Source of the DNA: Daphnia pulex
Lineage: Eukaryota > Arthropoda > Branchiopoda > Diplostraca > Daphniidae
Reading direction: 5' to 3'
NCBI RefSeq assembly: GCF_021134715.1
Contig: NC_060026.1
Span: 3,968,001-4,032,000, forward strand
DNA: 64,000 bases
Position numbers and translations under genes: made by a program. Each line of letters starts with the position of its first letter. Position 1 is the first letter of the stretch. This document shows positions 12,829-22,775 of the stretch, piece after piece. Under the pieces are notes generated by a model. The model saw nothing but the letters and a program-made list of their open reading frames with translations. It was not told where the DNA came from and searched no databases.

Positions 12829-13816
12829 TTACAAATCAGGGTTTAATTGCCTTTCTGAGAGTTGGATTTTTTCTCCTGGTTTAAAAGCCGGCATCCCAAG
12901 GTATGGACAACTTGCGCAACGGAAGGCATCTCCAAGATAGCACTATAATTAAATTAAATAAATAAAATAAATGTACACATAGCAAATAAATTGTTGCAAT
13001 CTTACACTGCCACATGATGAGGTTGCAGAAGTTGTTGTTGTCTTTACTGCCTGACCTGCTCCTAGCTCTTCAGCTAGTCCACATGAGCAATCCTTGCAAG
13101 CCTTGCGCTTCCCAGTTGTTCCACACACTAGAAAAAATAGTATTAGAGATTAAATTTGACAATTTACATAAATAGAAAATAAATAATTACCTCTCAAGGA
13201 TTCAGCATCAGGTTTTATCAAATCTGACTCATCCAGCAAATCATCTTCATTGATTAGCTCAACTTGGTCATCTACGAGGGCATCTGAAAGTGTCCATACA
13301 GAAGGTTTAGCAAATGAAAGTTTGGATGATGATCCCACTTCAAAATTTGGTGTTTGTGCAGAGAAGATACTGTTTGAAGAATCAACAGTTATGTTGCAAA
13401 ATCCAGCAAGTTTGAGATTTGCTGAAATTTTAAGGTCAGTCAGCTCTTTTCCGCAGACAATCCCACTTGGTTTCATAATTCTAATGACTTCAGATAGGAG
13501 ATCAAATGAGTGTGATGTAGCATGTGGTTCAAATAAATTGGAAAGAACCACACTAAAGGTAGATTTCGGGTGACCAGCTAATCAAAAACAAAAGATTTTG
13601 ATTAAAGTTTGAAAACTACTCGAAAGAAAAATGAAGCAACTTACACACAACAAGCCGTTCAAAATGTTCCACAACTACACGATTACACTGTTGACTGGAA
13701 AGTTCTTGAGAAAATTTTTGCACGTCTTCTGGGGAGCTACCTGGGCCCCATAAAATGAGAACCGTGGCATCCTTGAGTCTACTAACAACTTCGGGCGGTA
13801 TTATGGATATCGACAT
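12829..13816 (-). CDS. CIAPIN1: Anamorsin / CIAPIN1 (Dre2 homologue)
   Basis: Electron-transfer Fe-S protein of the cytosolic iron-sulfur cluster assembly pathway; partner of the diflavin reductase Ndor1/Tah18. Exons on minus: 13816-13645, 13577-13191, 13127-13006, 12942-12829; phases fit and give 264 residues. The N-terminal part is the methyltransferase-like domain, followed by an acidic linker ([15 protein letters not shown]). The CX8CX2CXC motif is complete (C188, C197, C200, C202) and so is the CX2C-X7-CX2C motif (C225, C228, C236, C239). The second motif is split by the last intron, so the last exon is essential. That exon lies in the right copy of the tandem duplication. The ATG at 13816 opens with [11 protein letters not shown] and no better upstream start was seen. 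Confidence 0.93.
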
Positions 13817-14372
13817 CTTTTCCTATGACTGTTTACTTAGAAATTTATAACTAGCCAAAAAGGCAAAAACTCTCTTTATTTATGGTGAGATGTGCTGCGA
13901 CTGACAAAGACAGACTGTCGATGTTTGCAACAGTAATCCGTGGATTTGGAATGTGCAATGTCATGTGTGTTCTTATCTGGTCACGCCTATTGCACTCCGG
14001 AGTCCGGAGCGCTCTAGTGTCAAAAGTGGCTATTGCACTCCGGAGTCCGGAGTCCTCTAGCGTCAAAAGTGGCTATTGCACTCCGGAAAGGAAATATGAA
14101 GTCATTTATGGCGACGAATGGCAAATAACGACTGATTCTGTGTTTTGACTGGTTTTGAATTCATTAAAAATTCAATTAAGGGTAAGAAATAAATTTGCAA
14201 TATATTTATAACAATCAAATATATTTGAATTTCATTAATAAACACAAATAGCCATTAGCCAATATAAAAGATGGGACTTAGTTAGTATTGTTAACTTAGC
14301 TAGAGTCGGAGAGTCCACCATTGAATCAGTACCTTAGATTCAAATTGCAAATAAACAGGAATAAAGTAGAAT

Positions 14373-14525
14373 TTATAAACATATCAATTCAGGGTGATGT
14401 TTCTTGATAAACATTTCAACTTCTTGCTCTATTCTTCTCGGCGTTTGAACCCAAAGCAACCCATCATCAAAGGACAAGGCGCTTCCATATTCCACTCTTA
14501 AAGGATCTTTGATTGACGCCGCCAT
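14373..14525 (-). CDS. Small ORF (50 aa) in the left half of the transposon
   Basis: An ATG-initiated frame starting MAASIKDPLRVEYG and containing EQEVEMFIKKHHPEL. Its 3' half lies in the left TIR; the right arm carries a diverged counterpart. It could be the remnant of a transposase or of a captured host exon. I do not recognise the family. Confidence 0.25.
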   Translation of the reverse strand: MAASIKDPLRVEYGSALSFDDGLLWVQTPRRIEQEVEMFIKKHHPELICL

Positions 14526-14799
14526 ATGTGGCAATTCTTTCCTCTCTTAAATCAATTACTTTTTCATTGTCAGTTCATTCATGTGATGACAAAGCACCGA
14601 GTGAAACTGAACACGAAAATACCAAGTATTTTTTCGCACTCACAATTCAGTTAAAATGTCTTTTGATATTCTCACTATAATAAAGGAAACTGCATGTTAA
14701 CTTAGTTATGTATTGTTTTGTTTCAAGATATGAAAGACGTGTCTAGCTATTAGTTTATTGGAATAAGGGACACGGACATTGAATGGTTTATAGCGTGAA

Positions 14800-15256
14800 A
14801 TCAGCTGAATCACACGTTACGTGTCAATCAGCAGAAATAGTGAGTTGCTGGTCAATGCGTTTCAAGGTCACAAACAACCCCTCGAACTCGAAGCCCCGTT
14901 CTGAGAACTCCGGCTCGACCTTCAGGCAAGCAAGGGGGCGACAGAGGGTGACTCACTATGGCGTGTGTTTATAGCGTGTTTAACAACCTAAATTTATACT
15001 TTGAATAGAATGATCTCTGTGTAATATAGCTGAATCACACGTTACGTGTGAATCAATCAGCAGAAATAGTGAGTTGCTGGTCAATGCGTTTAAAGGTCAC
15101 AAAGAACCCCTCGAAGCCCCGTTCTGAGAATTCCGGCTCGACCTTCAGGCAAGTAAGGGGGTGTCAGAGGGTGACTCACTATGTCGTGTGTTTATAGCGT
15201 GTTTAACAACCTGTCTAAATCCTTACTTTGAATATAATGATCTCTGTGTAATATAA
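14800..15256 (+). repeat. Direct tandem repeat inside the transposon (~228 bp x 2)
   Basis: Copies at about 14800-15027 and 15029-15256 share long near-identical blocks, such as AGCTGAATCACACGTTACGT and GAGGGTGACTCACTATG, and differ by a few substitutions and small indels. They occupy the core between the inverted arms. Confidence 0.85.
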
Positions 15257-15797
15257 ACTGCAATGAATCCTTTTGGTGATATTGATATCGAGGCTTATGA
15301 AGAATTTTGTGTGAGTAGGAATTGTGGTAACACCTTAGCAAATAGAGCAAGAAGTTTAAATTGTTAACAAGAAATATCACCCTGAATTGATATGTTTTAT
15401 AAATTCTCCTTTATTCCTGTTGCGAGACACTTAACTATATTTACAATTTGAATTTTAAGGTACTGATTCAATGTTGGACATAGTACTTTATCTAAGTTAA
15501 CAATAACTAAATATAAATTCCATCTTACTACTATCATTATCCGACTATTTGTATTTATTAGTGAAATTCAAATATATTTGATTGTTATTTATTTTGAATT
15601 CAAATAAAAACCATTCAAATTTCAAAACACAGAAACAGAATGCCATTCGCCGCCAAATGAAAGTACTACATGTTTCCTTTCCGGAGTGCAATAGCCACTT
15701 TTGACGCTAGAGGACTCCGGACTCCGGAGTGCAATAGCCACTTTTGACACTAGAGCGCTCCGGACTCCGGAGTGCAATAGATTTTACCTTCTTATCT

Positions 15798-17256
15798 TAT
15801 GGCCAGCGAAGCGACTGGAAAAATCCTGACCTCTGGCGACAGTCTGGAAAAGCAGCTTATTATTTGTCATAAACATTTTCGAACGAATAACAAGGAACTT
15901 TGCTTTATGATCCTCTATCTTCGGTTGACATTGTTTTCCCCCCTCGCATGGTCCTAGTAACAGTGTGTGTAACACACAGGGAGTGGACGTGATGACTTGG
16001 CGAAATAAGAAATAGCACACATTTATTTACTCGAGATACAATCTTTATATTTATAACCAAGTCAAAAGTCGCACTGCGATATGCGATTTTGTGCGTTTGG
16101 CCGTTTGACTATCGCTTCTAAACTATCACTCTTTTTGTTGTGTAATATGGCAGTGACGTAATCACACCAATTAAATTTTTCAAGAAATGGAGAAAATGAA
16201 ACAACGTGAGTTGTCACTGAGTCGTTAATTAAGGAAATGTAGACTGTACGGATCTAATTATTAGGTGGCCCAGCTGACTTTATATCTAAACCCCCATGTG
16301 TTTTATTAAACCAACTTAAATGTCATTATTTTCAACGATGACTTTATAGTTTATACTGTGCATGTTTCAACCTAAATTTTAAGCCCGGCTGCTTAATTGT
16401 TGAAGTATAGACTTGCGATCTCCATTCCATCAACACTTTTAATGAATACCAAAAGTAAAAGCCAAAGGGGAGTGGGGGCCAAATGTCGAATGAATACATT
16501 AGGTCTGACATTTCACACGTTGAGTCGCTCTATAGGACAAAAGCTATTTTTGGCGCTACGCCCATCTAATATTATCGAAAGACTTGCAAAGGTTCAACAG
16601 TATAGTGGTGGTACCAACAAATCGACTTGCGCTATATCCCCCCAGATGATATTTCATTTCACGTTCGTTTCATCAGCCGCGTGTGCACTGTGCACTGTGT
16701 GTGTGTGTTGAACTTGGATCGATTTGGCACACGTCGCCGCCATCGGAAGCGACACAATAGTCGGCCCGACGAGTTCCACACACACACAATCATTCTGCGC
16801 TGTGCATCATCACTTTTCCATATCAATAATTCAATTAATCTAAATCATTCGTCAGTGTCTCTCCCCCTCTCTATAGCAGCCTGTACATCTATTTCCTGTT
16901 ATTGTTGCGCGCGTGTGACGATTGTTGATGCACATTTGATTTCACGTGACCAAAATCGATCGACTTCTCTGTTTCACGGGCGTGAATGTATCCATCCATC
17001 CATCCGTCCATCCATCCATTCCTATATTGTATATCGCATATTGATTATGAAACATGTGGCCACTGCCTAAAAGATATCCATTGCAGTCTTCTTTTTTTTA
17101 CGTTTGATTTAATTTAATTTTCGTAGCTTAAAGTGTTCGTTCTCACTATCGTACATGTTTAAAAAAATTGAATACATAAATAAATAACTTTAATGGCATT
17201 AAGTTAAGTTTATTTCTTTTTATTCTCTTAATTTAATGTTTTTCCTCAACTCATGT
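15798..17256. other. Intergenic, no supported gene
   Basis: An open minus-strand frame at 15798-16020 ends at the transposon and is discussed as a finding. 16400-17060 has open frames on the plus strand without recognisable domains. A short CATC/CCAT microsatellite lies at about 16988-17020. Confidence 0.4.
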
Positions 17257-17598
17257 TTGGGCAAAGTTATAGCCGCCGGGTAATACTTTTTCTCTCTATT
17301 CTGTTTTTCACCCGTGACCCTCTTTTAGAATATGCCCACTGGCGAATTCCTTTTATTCTCCATTTCTTGTCTGGCCAAGGTTATAGCCGCGGGGTATAAC
17401 CTCTTCCCACTATTCCGTTTCTCCCCCGTCACCCTTTTTCAAGAATATGCCCTCTGGCGATTTCCGTTTTCCTTCATTTCGTGTCTGGCCAAGGTTATGG
17501 CCGCCGGGTATAACCTCTTTTTTCTATTCCGTTTCTCCCCCGTCACCCTTTTCCTAGAATTTGCCCTCTGGCGATTTCCGATTCAAAGGCGAATAACC
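17257..17598 (+). repeat. 114-bp minisatellite, three units
   Basis: Units start near 17257, 17371 and 17485. Each has GGCCAAGGTTATAGCC near the start, a CCGTTTCTCCCCCGTCACCC block and ends with GCCCTCTGGCGATTTCCG. The second and third units contain GGTTATA - 9 nt - TATAACC, a potential hairpin; the first has a degraded version. The same unit recurs at 20411-20600. Confidence 0.9.
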
Positions 17599-18329
17599 AT
17601 TTTCAGCATTCTCCGTCTTTATACATTTGTGGCGAAACTATTTGTTTTTAATTGATTATTCCTCAAAACCACACATCTGACAGACGGTTGATTTATTAGC
17701 TTGAGTTGCTACTAACACGGAGTAGTACATTCAGCCTAAAATTAAGAAATGCGCTAGATTTTTCAGGTGATAAACATGCGTATTGTATGTAAAATAGGGT
17801 GATGAACGGTTATGTTAAATGAGAAAAGTGGAAATGAAAAATCAACATCGATTGCAGCTCACCGCTCGACGAACGTCAAAATTTTGCTGGTGTATACTTT
17901 GATTCGGAATTGTAAGTAGTGATTTACGATAAACAAGGTTTCACGGTGAAATAGATTGCGAAATATAACATTGAAATAAACAAAAGAGGAAAATGGAAAG
18001 CAACCTTACTTATTTAACATCAACAAATTGGCACACGTCGAGACACCGAAATACGAATCAAATGTAAACAAACAAAAGGACGATGGCGGACCATCGCAAA
18101 ATAATAAACAAAATTTTAAACCACACAATAAATGAACTATAACTGTATAATTATTTTGAATGTAAACATCGTTGCAGTAACATCTGTATAGATTACTAGA
18201 ATAAAAATTTTGAGCTCTACCAAGGACCATATATGTGCGGCCGAGAGCTGAACAGCTTGTAAGCTAGATAGTGCGAATTGTATATCAGCTTTATTCCATG
18301 TGGAATCCAGGTTACCATGAATTGATTCC
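17599..18329. other. 3' flank of the NCKX-like gene, no gene seen
   Basis: The first part continues the minisatellite flank (AAAGGCGAATAACC, similar to the sequence after 20580). Nothing coding is supported. Confidence 0.35.
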
Positions 18330-20382
18330 CTATAAATACTGCATGACTGGAGTTGCCAAGAAGATGATATTTGTTGGTGTAAGATGGTCACCTAGAATAG
18401 ATGCGCTTCATTTCTCATAATTCACTGTCACATTCCGGCTGGTTAAACTAGCCAAAGATGTTCATCTCGTACACTAGAGTAAAATTTATGAATAGGTTAA
18501 TACAAAATTCAGCGTTAGTTGGAATAAAACCTAATTTTTAACGTACTAGAAGCGATGATCATGAAGAACAAATACCACCCCAGAAGGGCAACTCCGTATT
18601 TGCTATCCAGCTTCCAGCCATTCAGATGAGTGGCGCCCAACAAGAAAACAATGGTTGACAGCAATGATAGGGTTGAATATGTTAATCCTGCATTTGTAAC
18701 AGAACAATATTTCATGGTTCCGTAAACGTGAGCAATGGCGAAAGTGTCGGTGTTACAGTATCTTTGCTGATGACTCGAACTACACTTCCCGGATCGACGC
18801 CCATTTGAAGAAACCAAGGTAGCCCCGGACAAATGAGAATATCGAAAACGTTGCTGCCGCTGGCGTTGGATGTAGCCATGTCACCGTAACCTGAAGACAA
18901 CGAATGATTACTATTTGTATCAAATTTTCCTTTTATTCACTAATTTCCACCTTCTCTGGCGACAGCCAAACTGGTTAGAATGTCAGGAATACTGACACCA
19001 GCAGCCACAAACGTCAATCCCATCACAGTATCCGGAATTCCCATAGTGAAACCTGACCACAAAATAGTAAATTACTGTACCGTCTAATAAATACAAACAT
19101 ATTTGATTGAGTAAATATTACTAACCAATAATAGTGATCATCCAGACTATGACGTAGGAAAAGATGGGAATCCAGAGCATGCTGATGAGAAAAGAAACAA
19201 GGAACCAGCTGCCCCATTTTTCTAAACGGCAGTTAGGCATCGTGTTGTAAGCAGCAGCACGCAATGGCAGGCAGATCCAGTCTAGAAATTCTATTGGTGG
19301 CGAAAATAGCTCTTCCTCCTCCTCTTTAATCTTGCTTATCGAATGGCCGGAAGTGCCGCTAGCGTCACATGAAGATGGCAGAGCCAATCACGCCACTTGT
19401 TTTATGTCATCCTGTAACAAAATACATAGATCAGTTACATTAGTATTTCACTCTGATGAAAGAACCCGAGAAATTCATTCGACACTACCTTGGCTATGAA
19501 TACTCCAATCACTGCAGTTGCAAGTACTGTAGCGGATGAACTAGCTGCCATATGCATATTCAACACGTCGTCCACTTCGGGTAACATACCTATTAATATC
19601 GATCGTAAAGAATAAAAGAATTTTAATCATGTGAAAAAGAAAATGGTGAATGAAAAAGGCCTTACTTTCGGTTTCGCAGTAAGCCCGAAATCGATGGAGA
19701 TATTGATTGTAGGGCATTATAGCGTGTGTTTTGGCACAAAATCAAAAATTTCATTGAAAAGTGTTAAAGGGAAAGAAACACTATTCTCAGAAACTCTACA
19801 GAAAAGTGTTGGGAAAAGGAACACAATTCGCAGAAACTCTACAGAAAAGTGTGGAAGGGAAATGGGAGGAAGATTATAACAAAAAAGGCTCGCCTAATGA
19901 AAGCAAAGAGAAATATGAATAAGAAATTTTGATTTATGAATAAAAACTAGAAACATACTCAAAAGAATCGATTGGATCGACTGCTCACTGGTTGCATGTA
20001 CATCTGTGATCATGGGGCCAACTGCAAAGCAAAACAATTAAACTATATGAGTGAATTATACCATAGAATCAAGTTGTATAAGCCATCAGCTGTTATCAAA
20101 GTAGGACAGAAAAACACCAAAGAGAAATCGGCCATATTAGTTACTCTCTCTACCAGCTATGGCGGACACAAAACTTAGTATTAAATTCAAGTCAACAATT
20201 TGACTAATACAAATCACAAATTTTATGAAACAATGAAAAAGAAGAATTCGGGGATGCAAGAACAACCGATATTTCAACAAATAAGCCGTAAATTATGTAG
20301 ATGAGAGCAAATAATATTGTACAAATCTTCACTCACCGGTGTTGGAGTCCTTAGAAGAAATTTCTGATCCGCCATTACTCAT
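18330..20382 (-). CDS. Shortened NCKX-like (SLC24) cation exchanger, possibly decaying
   Basis: Relative of K+-dependent Na+/Ca2+ exchangers (plasma-membrane antiporters). Proposed exons on minus: 20382-20337, 20021-19959, 19589-19489, an exon ending at 19126 (start near 19340), 19052-18951, 18890-18757, 18687-18547, 18391-18330. The C-terminal repeat is recognisable: [47 protein letters not shown] and [10 protein letters not shown]. The N-terminal half is almost absent. The remaining alpha-1-like stretch reads [16 protein letters not shown] where the family has DDVAGATFMAAGSS. In alpha-2, usually invariant positions are altered (GVSIPD for GTSIPD, SNASGSN for SNSIGSN). The junction 18757 to 18687 is out of phase with the obvious donor; only a weak donor (GTGTAG) inside the preceding exon restores the frame. 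It may be a divergent short paralogue or a pseudogene. Confidence 0.65.
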
Positions 20383-20410
20383 TCCTTTCGTACAAATGCG
20401 TCATTCCGTT

Positions 20411-20600
20411 ACAGCGTCTCACCCGCCACCCTTTTCAAGAAAATGCCCTCTGGCGATTTCCTTTTTCCCTCAGTTCATGTCTGGACAAGGTTATAGCCGC
20501 CGGGTATAACCTTTTCCCTCTATTCCGTTTCTCACCCGTTCGTCACCTCCCTCTAGAATTTGCCCTCAGGCGATTTCCGATCTAAAGGCGACCTAATAAC
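20411..20600 (+). repeat. Second locus of the 114-bp minisatellite
   Basis: One partial and one full unit (the full one from 20481) match the array at 17257-17598, including the GGTTATA/TATAACC hairpin and the following AAAGGCGA flank. The two loci lie in direct orientation on either side of the NCKX-like gene. Confidence 0.85.
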
Positions 20601-20662
20601 GGTTTTGATCGTTTTATGTCTTTTCGCCAGACAAAAATATTTTGAGGTATAAAAAAGCTATT

Positions 20663-21578
20663 GGAGTGACCAACATAAATTAAGAGTTACTGTAAATGAA
20701 GAGTAACTTAATTCATGTATGAGTAACTTAATAAATATAGAGTTACTTGAATCATTTAGAGTTACAAAAAGTAATAAGAGTTACTCTTATAAAATAGAGT
20801 AACTCTACTTTATAAGAGTTACTCTATGTAATAAGAGTAACTCTATAATAAGAGTTACAATTCTAATATAGAGTGACTTAAATAAATGTAGAGTTACAAT
20901 TGCAATAAGAGTTACAATTCTAATATAGAGTGACTTGAATAAATGTAGAGTTACAATTGCAATAAGAGTTACAATTCTAATGTAGAGTGACTTAAATAAA
21001 TGTAGAGTTACAAAAAGGAATAAGAGTTACAATTCTAATGTAGAGTGACTTAAATAAATGTAGAGTTACAATTACAATAAGAGTTACAATTGCAATAAGA
21101 GTTACAATTGCAATAAGAGTTACAATTCTAATGTAGAGTGACTTAAATAAATGTAGAGTTACAATTACAATAAGAGTTACAATTGCAATAAGAGTTACAA
21201 TTGTAATGTAGAGTGACTTAAATAAATGTAGAGTTACAATTACAATAAGAGTTACAATTGCAATAAGAGTTACAATTGCAATAAGAGTTACAATTGTAAT
21301 GTAGAGTGACTTAAATAAATGTAGAGTTACAATTACAATAAGAGTTACAATTGCAATAAGAGTTACAATTGCAATATAGAGTGACTTAAATAAATGTAGA
21401 GTTACAAAAAGGAATAAGAGTTACAATTCTAATGTAGAGTGACTTAAATAAACGTAGAGTAACTCTATAATTGTAGAGTTACTAAAATTTTACAGAGTGA
21501 CTTAAAAAAATGTAGAGTTACATGTGAAGAGTACCATGATTCATTTAGAGTAACTCTAAAATGAATCAAGAGTAACTA
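20663..21578. repeat. GAGTTAC satellite
   Basis: About 0.9 kb made of GAGTTAC, its reverse complement GTAACTC and the variant GAGTGAC, separated by short AT-rich spacers. In the middle a longer period appears: TAGAGTGACTTAAATAAATG, then GTAGAGTTAC, then one to four AATAAGAGTTACAATTGC units. The edges are more palindromic (AAGAGTTACTCTTA; ATTTAGAGTAACTCTAAAAT). It lies between the NCKX-like gene start and the PLCL promoter region. Confidence 0.95.
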
Positions 21579-22775
21579 CATTCAATTATTAATTTACCGA
21601 TCAAAATGTTATATGCATTCCTTCTTGATCGCGGAGGCTTGATGCGATTGATTCGCCTCGTTAGATGGCGTTCCGATCGCAACTCGAGAGGCGTTTATAG
21701 TGAGAACGAAACCGCGACCGACTAGTTTTTCACAGCCAAGAAAAGTAAAAAAAAAGTCGGGAGCCGAGCGGCCCTGCCGCCCAGTTGCGGCTTCTCCGCT
21801 GGATCGTCAGGACGTGGACGCAACGCAATCTGCCAGCCGAATGACAACACAAGACAACGGCGAAGCCCGGACGGTTGGATAGTTGTTCAAACTTTTCTCA
21901 TCTGGAATCCAGTTCAGTGCCGCCGCCGCCTCCGCCGGATTATACATTCCAGTTCCGCTGCTCCCGAGCTGATGTGTTCAGTCTGACAGGGCTTTTCTCT
22001 ATACACACACAGAGACACGCTGGGGTTATATATCATCGATCGGAACGGCGGACGGGCCAAACTGAAGCTGCAGAAAACCCAAACAGGACGGCCAACTGAA
22101 GCCCAGCAGCTCAGTCTTCTCTTGCAAGCGCGTGCCGCCAGTCGAAACAACTAGCAGTTGCGTGTTGGTCGTCGTCGTCGTTTGTGTGTGTGTGTGTCTA
22201 CGAACTTGCGCCTGTGCGGACCCCCACTCTGTCTGTGTGTGTTGGTGTTTTGTGTGTAGGCTATGTGTGTGTTAGAATGTGACTGTTTGCAGTCGACAAG
22301 AAGGATCCGCACCGGATATTGAACCGGAAACCTCTCTCTCTCCCCTCCTAGTCGCCCCAATAAGTAATAAGTGGCAAAGAAATACCAGACAAAAGGTTTT
22401 TTTCTTATTTAACTAGGTCGTTTGGCTATTACGGAAAGTGATGTAATTTTAGATTGGAAAAAGAAAAAAAAAACGAGATTACGTACACAGCCAACGAGAT
22501 TTTTCCGATCATCTCCACGTTGCCAGCAGATGCCTATAGATGCAATTGCCAAATGCTCTGCCGGTTTGTGACATTGGGGCCGACATTTCTAATTGGATTA
22601 TTCTTTTGACTGGGTCTTCAAGTTGATGAGGACGAGCTAAAAGGTCAACAATTTCCCATCGCCTCGCCCAAAGTGTGTAGCGATTAAAGAACTCTGACAA
22701 ACTCCATCCTAAAAAAGAGACTGGAACCAACAAACAAACTACCAAAAAAAGAAAAACCAAAATTAAATTTCCAAC
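21579..22775 (+). other. 5' region of the PLCL gene
   Basis: GC-richer, CpG-containing sequence before the PLCL start codon, with GT/CA microsatellites near 22180-22270. It probably holds the promoter and 5' UTR; no TATA box or initiator could be assigned with confidence. Open frames here are not supported as proteins. Confidence 0.4.

Larger units (their letters stand above)
11828..12981. repeat. Tandem duplication of a convergent gene junction (about 450 bp x 2)
   Basis: Left copy about 11828-12290, right copy about 12538-12981, same orientation, aligned by eye with many substitutions and small indels. Each copy starts just before the acceptor of MPV17L2 exon 4, runs through that exon and its 3' flank, contains the last exon of CIAPIN1 on the opposite strand, and ends near ACACATAG. 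Between the copies lie about 250 bp of unrelated sequence. Confidence 0.85.
13979..15788. mobile_element. Non-autonomous DNA transposon with ~460-bp TIRs and 9-bp TSD
   Basis: The left arm (about 13979-14440) and the reverse complement of the right arm (about 15340-15788) match over most of their length. Both start GGT and soon reach CTATTGCACTCCGGAG. The element is flanked by a direct repeat TTCTTATCT at 13970-13978 and 15789-15797, a clean 9-bp target-site duplication. Each arm carries two internal copies of a subunit of about 50 bp rich in CTCCGGAGTCCGGAG. No transposase frame is visible. A 9-bp duplication with long TIRs fits Mutator-like elements; a GG terminus with an 8-9-bp duplication also fits Merlin. 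Confidence 0.85.

Noticed and set aside
16627..17070. Plus-strand 147-codon open frame
   Set aside because: Microsatellite-driven composition, no domain, no splice context.
20663..21578. Possible CRISPR-like array
   Set aside because: Repeats are short, occur in both orientations and have non-unique spacers in a eukaryotic context; it is a satellite.
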